A stretch of 64,000 nucleotides of DNA from Sequoia sempervirens (taxonomy: Eukaryota > Streptophyta > Pinopsida > Cupressales > Cupressaceae): contig VDFB02358134.1 in NCBI GenBank assembly GCA_007258455.2, positions 216,871,152 to 216,935,151 of the forward strand, written 5' to 3'. The notes beneath the pieces are model-generated. The model searched no databases. It was not told the origin of the DNA and saw nothing but the letters and a program-made list of their open reading frames with translations. The position numbers and the translations under genes were made by a program. Below are positions 22,769 to 36,476 of this stretch, in pieces. Within the stretch, counting starts at the first letter, position 1, and every line of letters begins with the position of its first letter.

Positions 22769-23322
22769 ATCACAGATATCGAGGATACCTAATGTCGATA
22801 GTTTTATCTCCCATCGAAATCCATTTAAAAGAAATGTTTTTGCATCATCGGCGAGACATACTTGCATCACAGGGACCATAGGCCGAAAGATATAGCCTCA
22901 TACCGAAAGCCAATGAAGGAAACCCATTGTAAACTGTTAGTGAGACATATGGGTATCGCCATGACATCCCCCCGCAAATACTAACTCGTGCCGATATGTT
23001 GTATTATGTTCCTCGATCGGCGAGACAAGATGAAATCGATGAGACGTAATGCCAATAGACTTATCATATGCCAATAACCAAAATATGCCATGTCAAAAAC
23101 CATTTGTAGGAAAAATCCATTCGCTGCGACAAATAATAAGTCTTGCCGATAGGCAACACAGACTTATTGCAAGCAGAAAAGGCACAACGGGTCGGGGAGA
23201 TAAGAATGGACCTATGCCAATATGGACCCAGAAATGAAAAATTCACAACACGAATGATTCAATGGGACAATATGGCAAACTATAGATGAAAAATGCACAT
23301 GGTCGGACCAAAACTGGAAGTT
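22769..23322. repeat. GCCGA-motif repeat field (copy 2)
   Basis: Same as 487-1040, with no visible gene. The portion matching 1-486 is absent because the right contig starts here. Confidence 0.5.
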
Positions 23323-23326
23323 TATG

Positions 23327-26300
23327 AATGAAAGCTTATGTAAAAACACCAAATTTTATAGTTCTAATAGGATCCTTATTTGTTTTTGGACATGGTTTGT
23401 CACCCTATTTAGCTTGTGTCTATCTCCTCACTTTTTTTTCATTGACACAATTCTATCTTCTTCATGTCCTTCATCATCAGGCTCAGAAGTATCATCCTTT
23501 TTAGCTTCTACCTCTTCCTCAGTTTGTGATTCCATATCCCCCATCAATTCATAAGTAAATTTGGTGCCCTCAACTTCCATCTTTTGCACTTGATGCTTAA
23601 CCCAGTGTCTTGAATACCCTTTTACTGGTTTAGTCACTTGATCTAGATCTATTACTTCTTCCTCTGACCAGTTTATTTGAGGCAAGGGTTTGTTCCTATA
23701 AGTCTCATAGTCATGTTGCTAGACTAGGTTAACCTCATCATCTTGCACTTGATCTGGTACCTCTACCACTTTGTAGAGTCTTATTCATTTGAGTGTTAAC
23801 CTATAAAATCTTCTCCTGATGACATCAAATTCATCTCTATAGTTGGCCCAATAGTCCTCTATGTGGTCTTTATGTTTGAATCCTCTATTGGCCTGCTTAT
23901 GTGCCTTGCCATAGGGATCAAAGTTATCCCTATTGGTATGATAGTATAACTAAAATTGGGCCATCTCTTTCTTTGAGTGTTGAGCACCTTGGATAGATGG
24001 GAAAGCTTCTAGACTTAAAATTCTTAGTGGGAATTATGCCCCTAGCCCCTTCTTATGAAAATCATTTTTTAGAATTTCCTTGAATGCCATCATTTTCCTG
24101 GTCATCTCCAATAATAGAAGTTTGTTAGTTGGGTACTGGGGTAGTCTGATTGGGACAAAAAGGGAACCTTGTATATGGATGTATGTGAATATTTGGAACT
24201 AAATAAACCATTTCCCATATTTCTTAATCAAATCCATTGCATCAACAGAGACTCTGACATGGATAGCATCCTGCAACAACCTGGGAATGTACATGAAAAA
24301 TGCATCATTTTCTCTCCTATAATTGGTTGTTTTATGTTGCAATTGTGGGTATATGTCCCATATCCTAACCATCCCTATAGTCCCTTTACAATTGAGACCT
24401 TTATACTTAGTTTTTCTTGCCAACATGTATACAAGATATGAAGTCATTGTAAATCTATTGGTCTCTTGCACACTTCTTAATTGGACATCTAAGTTGTTGC
24501 TTATGATTCTTGCCCAATGATAATACTTACCAACCATAATTTGTGTGATGGGGTACAACATCCAATTGTGGAAGATGTGAGCGTCTTCTACTCCCATTAC
24601 CCTACCCAAGAGAGTGATAACATCATGATAGTCCATCTTGAAATAACTTTTATGCAATTGTTTGGGCAACTTAGAATAGTGTGGTTTGGGCTTCAATATC
24701 TAAGAGTTGTTTATAATTTCCAAAGATCTGTCAGGGTATTCATCATCGAACTTCATTTCTTCCCAAATGTTTATCTCCTCAATAATCTTGTGGTGTGAAG
24801 CAACACTGAATACCTCTGTAATGGATTCTTTAGTAAGATTTTCCATGAATCTTCCCTCTGGTCCAACTATAATCCTTGTGTTGGAGTCATAATTCTTTGC
24901 ACATTTTGAAACCAGTTTGGGAAAAGTTGTGTTGGAGGGAACCTTGCTGGTTGATCCAAACTAGTATGAGTGATGATTTGAGCCAATTGAGTTGTTGCAT
25001 TACCATACATCCTTTGTTGGAAATCATCGTAGTCCACATGTCCCATGTTTGTGTCTGCAATATTTGACCAGGTAGAAGCAATCTTGGATTTTGGCCATAT
25101 GCCATTGATATTATACATCATCCTTTCCACTCTTCTTCTCACCTCCTCCTATACTAAAGCAACGTTTGATTTGGATGTCTTGTCTGGGGCTCAATTCTGC
25201 CTGCATTTGTTAGAGAAAGCCACTAATCACCCAAATGTAGATAATAACATTACTTATCAATTTATGCCATTCATTCAAGAAGATTTATCAGTATATGCAA
25301 AATGACATCATTAAGTGCAATATGAACCCTGGATTGTAATGCAATGAGATCTCATTATTAGATTACATAAATATGTGTAAATAAATCTCATTCAAATTGA
25401 TAAATACCCAACCATAAATACCATGCAAACCCATGTGAAAACTCATTTATCATTAACATTTGAAATTTTGAAACTAAAGGAGAAAGGTAAAAAAATCCAA
25501 GGGAGCTTGGATTCCTCAGCCAAACTTGAGCTTGGGTAATCTAAGCAAGCTCGAATTCCCCAAACTTTGTACACTAGGAACCTTTTGACTTAGAATCATG
25601 AAGTGAGATGGAGTTTTCAACACAATCAAGTACATTCAAGTATTAATCGCTTTAGGATCACATTCCAATCATCTTCGTTGAGGCTCAATTCATCACACTC
25701 ATTAGACAGTTGAAGATTCATGAGGCTCAAGTATTGCTAGGTGACTTGGATTCTCTGACTGAACTGAGATCCGATAAATCCGAGCTAGCATGGAATCACT
25801 GAATACAAGTTGAGCTCAAATTCTTGCTACGTGTAAGAGCTTTAGTATTTCAGACTTTGGGATTTAAGTCATGCACAAGATCGGGAAAATCCAAGGAGGC
25901 TTAGATTTTCCAAGTGGATTAAGGCTCAAAAAATCTAAGCTACCTAAAAAATTTGAGTATTTTGTTCAGAAGCACAATTTCGCTAAGTGTTCAGTTTGTT
26001 TGATGTTGAAACGATTAAACATTCACTCCCTTGAATTTAAATTGATGTAGACTCTTGATGATTTAGATTCAAATTTTTTCACAATGGTCACTTGATCCTC
26101 TCATAAAATGTATACTATGAAACTAGGGTTTAGGGAATTTTAGGGTTTCATGTCGACTCTAAGATAGGGCGATACTCCTAAATCCATTATCAATCATCCA
26201 AATGAAATGTAAAGGAAAAAATCTTAAATATTTTCCACGTACTCAATCACTCAATCTATCTCAAATATACTCAACAACAATCCCCTTTGAATTACATCTT

Positions 26301-27046
26301 TAAAGAACAAAAACCTAGAAGGAGAAATGAGAAACCAAATGATATACAACCCCCCAACTTGACAATCAAAACATATGTTTGAAATAAATCATCAATCAAG
26401 CACAAGATTCATCAAAATCATTAAAGGAAAACAAAAACCAACCTTGAAATGTTGCACAAGAAGGAAGGTTGCACTAGAAACCCTCGAGAACCTAGGAGTG
26501 ATGATCTGAGAACACATTCCCAACTGTGGAGCTCAATCAACAAATGAGGTGGAGGTAACCCTTCTCAAACTCAAACAAGCGCAATGAAACAATGACCTCC
26601 AAGATATCTCAAATGTGACTTATATTCACCTTTTGAGAATTTGAAATCCATTAAGGAATGTAATAAATGTGTGAAAAGACACCTTTAAATGACTCAGGTA
26701 TGCAAAAAGACCTTAGACTCAAAAAATATGAGGTAGCTTGGATTTTACAACCTAAATGAGGCTTGGGTAATCCAAGCTACCTTAGATTTATTGAACCTGC
26801 TCATACTTAGCTGAATTTTCCCTGCAAGTTGGAATTTCGAGGTATGGAAGACCTCAAGGAGTAAAGGTAATTTCATAATGTTGCAAAATACATCTCAAAT
26901 GCAGATTAATCATTAAGCACCATGGGTGAAACAAGACCAAGACCAAGAGACCTATCCCTTAAGGGGAAAAGGTCAAGACCCTAGGGAAAACAAGCAAAAG
27001 AGGGTCCCAACCTCTGGCAGGGCGTGTGTGTGAAAATTGCACAACA
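23327..27046 (-). repeat. Gypsy-1 3' LTR (copy 2)
   Basis: Counterpart of 1045-4763, with the same truncated left end. A block of dense differences from copy 1 covers about 25720-26370. Confidence 0.8.
23428..25142 (-). pseudogene. LTR-borne open region, partial (copy 2, with extra frameshift)
   Basis: Counterpart of 1146-2861. One T is missing at about 24915 (CAGTTTGGG here, CAGTTTTGGG in copy 1), which shifts the frame and shortens the first piece (25142-24867). Other single changes alter single residues. The conserved TSYLVY piece (24696-24199) is intact in both copies. Confidence 0.6.
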
Positions 27047-27933
27047 AATGGCAACTCTTGCTAGGGAAATACTCCAGAGCATTTTGATGACAAATTGGAA
27101 TCAAGAACCCAAAACTTTGGTTTCAATCCTCGTATCGGGCCAACCATAAATAGAGTTTCAAATCCCATGGACAAGAAAGTCCTTCCTATGCCAGAGTCAA
27201 AGTGTGTGCAAATGTTTTCATTTCACTCCCTTAACTACTGCAGGGTAACCAAGGTCAGTCTAATCAAGCTACATAAAGATTATAACTCCAAAATCAACCT
27301 AGATAGAGCCTCGCTACCAGTCAGGCATCCATAGCCCCAACGAGGTTATCGCTATGGTTCTCTTCAACATAGCTCTATTGCCAGCTGGGCATCCATAGCC
27401 ACAGTAGAGATATTCGGATACTTCTGATGAGGTGAATATTTTCTTTTGATTTTCAATATTTTCTTTTCTTTTCCTTTTTTGATATTCTTTAAGATCATTT
27501 AAAATTTCCTTTTCACCCTGTAAGAACCTTCAACAACCTCAAAATTATTAAGATGTATATGTAAGTATAAGACTCAAGCACATTCCAGAACTAACCTAAT
27601 CCAATGAGTCATCCACTTCAACCATTTAGCACATGTGACACCAAGTAAAGGATTTTCACCAACTTATTCTGGAAGGAAGATTAGAGTTTGTAAAAGAAAT
27701 ACCTGGAACAATCCCTAATAACATAATGATTTATGTGTGAACACAATGCTCTAGGAACAGAACAGGAGAAACTAAGACCAAAAAGGAAAAAATAAAGAAA
27801 ACCAGAACCTAACCTAAAGAAAACCTACACTAACCAAAAGCGAAAAGAAAAAGTAACCAAAATAGAAAAAAAAAAACAAAGAGTAAACCAAAATAAAACA
27901 ACCCCTAAACTAACTATGTACAAGGAAGAGTTG
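27047..27933 (-). other. Gypsy-1 3' untranslated region with hairpin (copy 2)
   Basis: Counterpart of 4764-5650. The hairpin CCATAGC...GCTATGG is at 27329-27357. No gene is seen. Confidence 0.6.
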
Positions 27934-27942
27934 TAAACAACT

Positions 27943-30564
27943 CAAGCCAGGAAGTAATGCTTCAAATACTTCCCATTGATAGGAAATGGGACATCCTCCT
28001 AAGTGATATTTTTCAAATGAAAAGCGTTATCTCCCAGTATCTCTGAAATCTGGAAGGGGCCAAGCCAAAGCTTATAAAATTTTCCATGTTCTCCCCTTTT
28101 GTCATGTGTTGTATCCCAATATAAGACCAAATCAAAGATTCTAAATGCTTTCACCTTGGCCTTTCAATCAAACCATCTCTTAACGACGCCTTGGTGCTTA
28201 GAAAATTTCTCTAATGCTTCATCTCTCTTCTCTTCAAGTTGCAAAAGCTTAGCCAAATGAGCCTCACGTCTGTCCCCTTCATCATAATAATCATTAATGA
28301 ATTGCAAGGTGGGGATTTTCAGCTAGATTAGGAATACTGGTTCAAGACCATACACAAGATGATAAGGAGAGGTTCCTAGAGAGGCTTTGTGTCTAGTACA
28401 ATTTTTCTAGAGAGAAAATCTGAGTTGGGTGTGCCAATCTTTGGGGTTTCTCTCTAAAATATTATAGATGACTGTCAAAACATTCTTGTTTGTGGACTCA
28501 TCCAAACCATTTCCTTGTGGGTAATAGTTAGAAGAAAACTTGATGATGATACCATGATCAAAATCCCATCTAGAAAACTTTAACAAAGAAAATGTAGGAC
28601 CATTATTGTAGACTAAAGCATTAGGGAAACCAAAATGATTAATAATACCTGATTTTAGAAAATTGATCACTACTTCAGAAGTATACTTCTTACAAGCAAG
28701 AGCTTCAATCCACCTAGTAAAATAATTAGTTATAGTAAGAATGTACCTGTGGCCTACAAAGGAGGGTGGGTTAATTTGTTCAATAAAGTCCAATCCCCAC
28801 TACACAAATGGTTTTACCCAATTACTAGCTAGAGTGGAAGAGTTGAATGCTTCTCCTTGGTAGCTGCAGTTTGACACACATGGCAGGTTCTCACATGATT
28901 GTGTGCCTCCTTAAAAAAAGTGGGCCAATAGTTCCCTAACCTTAAGATCTAATTTGCAGTAGCTAGTCCAAAACCATGGCCAGTTGATCCGATGGATATT
29001 TTTAGTAGAAATTGAAGTGTCTCCAAATCTCTAGATTTCAGCACCATTAGAAAGAGCTCGATGTCCTGATTCCAACGCAACTTGAATGGAGTCAAACAGA
29101 GCTACGGAGCCCAAGTTATTGCCGGTCAAAGTTCAGTCAACAATTGGTCAACTCAGGGCCCAGGGCAAGAAAAAAAGGTCAAAATTTGATGTCACCAAAA
29201 GTGGTCAAAATTGATATCAACGCGAAGAGCTTGGCAAGAGCTTTCCGACGGTGTTCGTTCAGTGCAAATCGGAGCTCGTATGTGCAAGATATGGAAGGTC
29301 AAAGCTCGTGGTTGACTAGGTTGACTTGAAGGTACAATGATGACGTCAGCATGACGTCATCATGCTGACATGGATGAATCATGAGGTGACACATGGTGGC
29401 TTCCCGAAGTTACACGTGGCGGCAATTTTTTGGACATGGTTTTATTTGAAAAAATATATAAATAAATAATAAATAAATTAATAACAGCCATGCCCTCCAT
29501 TTTAATAATTAAATCACTTCCTTAAGAAAAAAATGTGGCCCTCCCTATAAAAGGGGATCACCATTATTTAAAAAAAAAATCATGCTATTTTTTAGGCTAC
29601 CTTTTTTTTAGGGAAAACAAATTGATCCCTATTTTTAAGGGATGTAAATAGCCCGTAACCAAACTCATCCCCTATTTTAAATGAGAATTTCAAACCAACA
29701 TTGTATATTGTATGGTTTTAAAATACAAGTGGCATTGGATGGTTTTGTGGAAATTTGGAAACGAAATACTCCTTAATTTAATAAATTCCCTCCAAGTTGT
29801 AAAACAATAATCCTTTTAAAAGGATTAGTTGTAACTTATGGAAACAAGAAAAGCCCGAGAATGAATAATTGGAAGGGCTTAAATTAATTTAGGGGGATTT
29901 ATATTCAAATAAGGGAGATTTTTAAATATTATTATGTAAAAATGGAGATTTGGAAAATATTGTAAATCAATTGGTTAGTAACCAATTTGAGCCATTTTTT
30001 TGTATTTAAAGGGGGTGAAAGGGAGAGAGTTAGGCTAAGTGTGATTTGAAGTGTTTTTGGAGGAGAATTTTGGTGAAGGAATTTTTGGTGTTTTGTCTAA
30101 GCATTTTGGTGAAGGAATTTCTGGTGAAGCGAGAGGAGGCTATTCTGGAGATTTTATTCTTCATTCCTGCACTTCGAAAAGTGGCGTTGTGCGGATAGGG
30201 GTGATTTTGTAACTCATTGTACTTGATTTTGGAGATTAATCGGATCGGTCGTACTCTATTGGAGCCGACCCGGAGACGTAGTCACGTTTGTGGCGAACTC
30301 CGTAATCAAACTCTGTTTGCATCTCTCTCTTTCTTTCTCTCACTTTTCTCCTTCATTTTGTTATTTCCCTTTGAGTTAATTTTGAATTAACTTGGAATAA
30401 TCATTGTAAAAGTTTAAGCATTTCATTTCTGCAAAATAGTCTAGATCCTATCTGAGGATCACCGTGCCATACTTATCATGGAATTCTATCATCACCCATG
30501 CAACCTCTTATGTTCCAAGACAATGAAGGTAAATTCCTTCATGATTCCTCTTATATAAGATAGA
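27943..30564 (-). pseudogene. Gypsy-1 integrase split by a solo LTR (copy 2)
   Basis: Counterpart of 5660-6800, here with the 1477-bp solo LTR (28985-30461) inserted in the HHCC zinc-binding part, between TAT-GGC-type residues on either side. The core (28793-28407) differs from copy 1 in a few codons only and also lacks the first two catalytic Asp residues. Confidence 0.8.
28985..30461 (+). mobile_element. Solo LTR (1477 bp), present in copy 2 only
   Basis: Starts TGATCC and ends GGATCA, so the termini are TG..CA with a 6-base inverted match. The target was GGCCAGTGCC. The left flank ends CCAGT and the right flank begins CCGTG, i.e. CCAGT with one base lost, giving a 5-bp TSD with a deletion. 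There are no internal coding sequence, PBS or PPT. Candidate TATA boxes are at 29546-29552 (TATAAAA) and about 30003 (TATTTAAA). It is absent at the equivalent site in copy 1 (6700/6701). The family is unassigned. Confidence 0.85.
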
Positions 30565-30594
30565 TCCTTTAAACATATAGATGTCACTCTTAAA

Positions 30595-31164
30595 ATGCAA
30601 CATTATCCGTTGTGTTGGGCTATGAGATCAAGACCAATTTCAGCCATAGTCTTAGTCAATAATTTCCGCCTCACAAGCTTCATGGGTTGTATTTCGATGT
30701 CATACTCCTGCATCATGGTAACCCATTTTTCCCTCCATTCCTCCAATTCATTTTGCATCAGGAGGAGATTGACTGCAGGATCTGGCACTATTGCAAAAAC
30801 CTTATTTCTCAAGATGTAGTTCCTAAATTTATTCACACCTTTGACTAGAGCATAAGCCTATTTTTCCACACTAGGATATCTCAATTCTACATCTTTTAAT
30901 GGAGCACTCATGAGAGCTATAGGGTGCTCATTCCCTTGATCATATTTTTGAGTTAGCATACCAACACAAGAATGATCATATGCAAATGAATTTATATAGA
31001 AAGGTTTGGAATAATCCTGAGTCACCAATACTGGGGAATCAACTATTTCCCTCTTAATTTTTTGCAAAAGCCTCTTTTTCTTCAGCACTCCATTCAACTT
31101 TTGCATCTTGCTTCAGCATAGCATTCAGGGGTTTAAATATTTATGCAAATCTAGTAATAAACTT
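30595..31164 (-). pseudogene. Gypsy-1 RNase H (copy 2)
   Basis: Counterpart of 6831-7400, with the same interrupting stop. One residue differs (Gln in copy 1, Arg here, near 30670). Confidence 0.75.
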
Positions 31165-32594
31165 TTTGAAAAAGTTGATTTTCCCAAAGAAGGATTTTAT
31201 CTCCTTTTCATTGGTTGGAGGTTGGATCTTCAGTGTAGCTTCTCTTCATTTTGGATCAATAGATATTCCTTCTTCTGAGATAACATGTCCTAACAACTTC
31301 CCCTCAGTAACTCTAAAGATGCACTTCTTAGGATTAAGTGAAATACCAAATTCTCTACACCTTTGAAATACTTTGCACAAATCTATAATATGATCACCTC
31401 GTTTCTTGAAGAAAACCATTAAATCATCCATATAGATAATGATGCACTTACCAATGATATCCTTGAAGGAAATGTCCATAGCCCTCTGAAAAGTTTCCCC
31501 TACATTGATTAACCTGAAATGCATTTTCCTATAAGTAAAGGTACCCCATTTTGTGGTGAAGGAAGTCTTGTGTCTATCCTCATATTGCACCATGACTTGA
31601 TTATACCCTGAGTATCCATCTAGAAAGGACATCATCTAGGATCCATTAATGATTTTTAACACCTCATCCAATGATGGGATAAGGTAGTTGTCCTTTTCTA
31701 AAGCCCTGTTAAGATTCCTGAAGTCATGAACACAAAGTTTGATTTCTCCATTTTTCTTCCTTACTGGAACCTGTTGCAAGATAGTGTGTCCCTTGGTCTT
31801 CCTTGTAGCACAGTGCTTTGGTTTGTGAGATGGTCTAACTGCCTCATGTGGATCTTAACTGTCACTTGTATTAGGAATTGACAGGTCGACCTTTTGGTGC
31901 AATGGCAAGGCCAACAATTGGTATCAGAGCTGGCCACAAGTTCAAAACCCTCATTTGTGCTAGGGGGAGATTGTTGCAAGATGGTGTGTCCCTTGGTCTT
32001 CCTTGCAACACAATGCTTGGGTTTGTGACATGGTCTAACTGCCTCCTGTGGATCTTAACTGTATCATACATTGACAAGTCAACCTTTTGGTGCAACGACA
32101 AGGCCAACAAAACCAAATTAGTGACCCAAGTAGAGTGCCTAACTAGAAATATGATGTGAGTAGACAATAACTTATGTACTTCTTTCTAGATAATTGTTTC
32201 CAACAAGGCATTAATTGGTCTTTTTCTTTGCCTAAATGGCTTGGCACCTGGCTTAAGAGGAATAGTGTGTGTAATAATCAAAGTATCATATGTTTTTAGA
32301 TCTTCATAACTCTAGGCTATGACATATTGATATGCATGAAGTTCATCAATTAATCCCCTCTTTTCTTTTGGAGTACACACCTTCTTGATAAAAACATTCT
32401 TAACATTGTCTAGAGTTCCCATATTATATTTATCACACTAGTTGCTAATGGACTCCTTTTTTCTTTGTTGTTCTTGATCCTTTATTTTTTCCAGATCAAA
32501 AAATCTTTCTAGTTGTACCATCCCTCTTGGAATGGTGTTGATTTCAAGTTGATAACTCCTTCCAATTCCATTTTTGCTTCCTGGGGTTCCACCT
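31164..32594 (-). pseudogene. Gypsy-1 reverse transcriptase interrupted by TRIM (copy 2)
   Basis: Counterpart of 7400-8830. The YMDD box is intact and the same TRIM is present at 31772-32109, so the TRIM insertion predates the divergence of the two copies. Confidence 0.85.
31772..32109 (+). mobile_element. TRIM, copy 2
   Basis: Identical layout to 8008-8345: LTRs 31772-31916 and 31972-32109, PBS TGGTATCAGAGC at 31919-31930, and a purine tract at 31961-31970. Confidence 0.9.
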
Positions 32595-32713
32595 CATCAA
32601 TTATTTGAAATCAAGAATATGCTTGTCATCTTCAAACACCTAAAAATTGGTTACATTATCAGGCACCAAGGGTACTAGAGTGAGCTCCATAGTGAACTTC
32701 TTCAATCCAGAGA

Positions 32714-33109
32714 GTGATAAGGGTTGCAAAGTGCTTGCTTCCTGTGCCAGGGAATCTATTATTTGATTCTTGCTATAGGTTATTAATTGAATGTTAAAAG
32801 GATCAAACCTCTCAATAAGATCCCAAAATCTATGTCTGTAATTAGTTATCCTTCGGCCATGACATGAAAATTAATTTCTGACTTGCCTAACTACCAGCTT
32901 AGAATCTCTAAAAACTTGTAGAATTTTAACTTTCTTTCTTAATGCCATCAGCATTCCATGAATTAAGGCTTCGTATTTAGCTACATTATTAGTGCAATGG
33001 AATTGAACTTTGTGAGCAACAAAAAAGGTTTTACCTCTAGGACTAATCAACTCAAATCCAACTCTAGCACCTTGTTTAGACTTGGATCCATCAAATCTGA
33101 GTGTCTAAC
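32714..33109 (-). pseudogene. Gypsy-1 RVT_3-type RNase H (copy 2)
   Basis: Counterpart of 8950-9345, with the same stop before the first motif. Confidence 0.7.
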
Positions 33110-33290
33110 AACCAACTGTCCTTGATCCTTTCATTCTATCCTCATTAGCTTTGATGCTGCTCGAAGGTTCTTCTAGAAGCATTGGCCTTTTACCTTTAGG
33201 ATCATCTTTAATACTTTGTACACTTATCTTGATAGCTAGAGGTGGATTGATGCAACTTTGTATTTTCTCCACTACTGTTTGGAAAAGGCA

Positions 33291-34064
33291 TCATTCTAAG
33301 TTTGAGTGAGAGGCATTATGGACCCTGCACCAGTTTGGAAGAAGTAATTCTTTGAAATTCATGTCTCTACCTAGTTGGATTTGGTCTTCTATGCACTTTT
33401 GAATAAACTCTTGAAAGCTATCCAATAGGTTGAGTTGTCCATCTTCTTGATCATCCTCTTCTTCTATTGATTCTACTAATGCTCCAGTGTAGCCAGATTC
33501 TAAAGTGAGCTCCTTGGGTAAATTTTGCAGCATGAATATTTCATTTGTGCTTGGTTCTAGAGGAGAGGAGGCCAATACATAATTCCCTAAACTAACTTCT
33601 AATACCAATATCTCATTTGAAGTATTTTGATATTTAGTGATCACATACTTCATTCTCGGTTTCCTCTCAATCCTGATCTAGTTTGGCACTCCTTTCTAGG
33701 GAAGCCACATGTGAGAATGGTTGGTTGACACATATCCATTTAGTGCCTTAGTGAAATCCCTACCTAGGATCAAACCATATGTATCAGGAATATCTGCCAC
33801 TTGAATGATGATGATTTTTTGAATCCTAGGGTCTAATGCAATTTGCATGGGAATAATATTAAGTTGTCCTACCACATTCACCTTTGTCTTATTCAATTGA
33901 GTGACCTTTCATTGAGAAGCTTCAGGAGTAATACCTAGGGATCTATAGACAAAAAAAGGCATGACGTTTGTGGAGGATCTTGAGTCTAAAAGGCAATTAT
34001 GCAAGTTTTTCCCAAAGAGGTGAACAAAAATTAGAAAAGGAGGAGTTTCAGTCTTTCCTTGAAA
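33291..34064 (-). pseudogene. Gypsy-1 protease and linker (copy 2)
   Basis: Counterpart of 9527-10300. The active-site loop again reads DSRSS. Confidence 0.7.
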
Positions 34065-36454
34065 TAAACTTATAGGAGTATCAACTTGTGCAACTTGACC
34101 CCTATCCTTTTCTTTTCCTTTATCTTTAGATTGCCCTTGACTTTTATATTTTTGTGTTTGTGAGCTATGGGTCCTCCCAACTACTTCAGTAAATATCCTA
34201 TCTTGAGGGACCACATGGGTTTTAAAAGTTCCTAAAACTGCATTTCTAATAGCAGGAACCCTTAACAATTCAAAAGCAGAAAAACTTACCTTCAATCTTT
34301 TGAGCTCCTCAGCTACATATTCACCCAATTGTTTTGTACTCATGTCAGCATGGGTGTCTTTAGGATAATCTACCAACTTATCCTTGCCTTCATCGATGTT
34401 CTTTCCCTTAGAGGAATCAAACTGTCCTCCTTTTGAAAAATACTGTTGGCACATGAGGATAGGATGGATTGTTATTGGCATGTGGGTCAGGTGGGTAGTG
34501 AAGTTATTTGGAGGAATTGATGTAGTGAATGGATTACCAACTTGCCTATTCCTCAAATCATATTTTTTGGTGCGTTGTTGGAACATTTGGAACTACTCAT
34601 TGTCGGTTTCTTCCTCATCCAAAGGACCATTATCATTCTTAGTACCTTCATTGAACAATTGTGAAATCTCATCTTCATTGCATACTTGTTCCACCTTGTC
34701 ATCTGGTTCACTTGATTCTTGCTCTAGTCCATTCTCTTCACCTTGTGGGAAAGGAGCATGATTCAACACCAACACTGGAGAATCATAAGGACCAAATGGT
34801 ACCAATTCTTGATTTTTGGAATTATTCTCAACTTCGTACTGAAAAATGGATGCAATATTCTGGAACTCAGGGCAATCTAGTTTAGAATGTTGATTTGTCT
34901 TGTGGAGTTTGCACCACCCTGAAAAAGCTGCCTCAGCTAAATACACATCACTTGAATATTTTTCTTGATTATCTAGTTGGTCTAATGGGGTAGGAACACC
35001 TCCATTATTTGGCCTTGTATTCCATGTTTTGTTTTGCCTAGGTGTTTTTCTTCTATGAAATCCTTGTCCACTTGACTATCCTCTATCAAAGTTTTGTGTA
35101 GATGACTACCCTTTATCAAATTTTTGTCCATACCCTTGTGCAAAATCCCTATTTTCCTTATTGTAGTTGGTTTGCATATTTCTTTGGGTAGCCTAAAGTT
35201 GACTGTTTTGGTTCCTCAAATAAGTTACTTCCATATTTAGCTTCTTGACTTGTTCTATCAGCTCATCTAGCCTCTCTTTGCTAGGATTACTATAAGATGC
35301 AAATCATGCATTGTTCTGAGAATATCCTGGTGGTGTCCTTGAGTTGAGTGACTGATTCAGTACCTCAGAATTCTATAGATAAGTGGGGAAATTAGATTAC
35401 TATTGTGGATTCAGGGGCTAATTAACATTCTGATGATAACTAGGCATAGGTGGGGCCTGATTCATAAGAGGACCTAGATGTGGGACCAGAGGTAGTTGAG
35501 GTACTAGATTCATCATGGGTGTATGATTGGTCAAAGCTTGATTAAGTGCTTGAATTTGTCTAGGATGAGAAACTAGCCCCAATTATGGCAAAGCTCCTCA
35601 CAAATTTTTCCTCAAATTTGTAATAACTTTGATAGCCTCCATATAAGCATCAAGCAAAGTGTTAGGAGGGTTAGGTCTCCATTTGAGGAAGGTGGTTGTA
35701 AGGCTATCAAGGGCTTCATAGTAAACCCCTAGGGAAGTAGCATTATCCACAACATAGGGGGCCTATAACCTAGTGTATGCACAATGGAATCTATTGTTGA
35801 ATGACCCTATTGGCTCACTAACTTCCCTCTTAACCTTAGTGAACTATAAATACAATCGTTAGCACTAATAGGAATTTTAAACTTCTATAGAAATGCATTC
35901 TCAAGTTCAGTCCAATTGTGGATGGACCCAACAAGCAAATGATTATACTAGTAAAAATCATCTTCTCCTATGGAATATGGGAAGAGTATACATGCAACAT
36001 CTTCAAGATTAATTCCCCTATTCCTGAGGTAGGTCTAGAAAATCCTAATGTGTTCTTCAGCTGTCTTATTAAGGCCATTGACATGAAACTTGGAGCAGAA
36101 ATGTTCAAGATTCTTTGGCATGGCATTGTAGTTGTTAGAAGATAGGGGTGAAGGTTTGTTTGCCAAGAAAGCCACAGGTGGTGGTGGAGGTGGTAGTGGT
36201 TGATTAATAGCTGGCTGGGGCTATTGAATGGGAATGACTTTAGAATCAGACGAGGATGGACTGGAAGAGGGTGAGGATGATGGAGAGGATGGAAATGGTG
36301 GAGTAGATGATGATTCTTCCCTTATTCTAGTCCTTCTTGACCTAGTAGGGAATTTTAATTCCTAGAAATCTTCCTCCACTGGTGTAGATTTGGTTCTTCT
36401 TTGAAACCTTGGAGGAGAAATTGCAGATAGAAAACACTCTAGCTTGCTTATTGA
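34064..36454 (-). pseudogene. Gypsy-1 Gag (copy 2)
   Basis: Counterpart of 10300-12690, with the same CHHC knuckle (34946-34593 piece) and the same stops. Confidence 0.75.
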
Positions 36455-36457
36455 GGA

Positions 36458-36473
36458 CCTCCTTCTAGCGCCA
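36458..36473 (-). promoter_or_regulatory. Gypsy-1 primer binding site (copy 2)
   Basis: TGGCGCTAGAAGGAGG on the minus strand, as at 12694-12709. Confidence 0.7.
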
Positions 36474-36476
36474 ATC

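Noticed and set aside
22625..22879. Open frame on the minus strand running across the N gap
   Set aside because: Created by N runs translated as X; not a gene.
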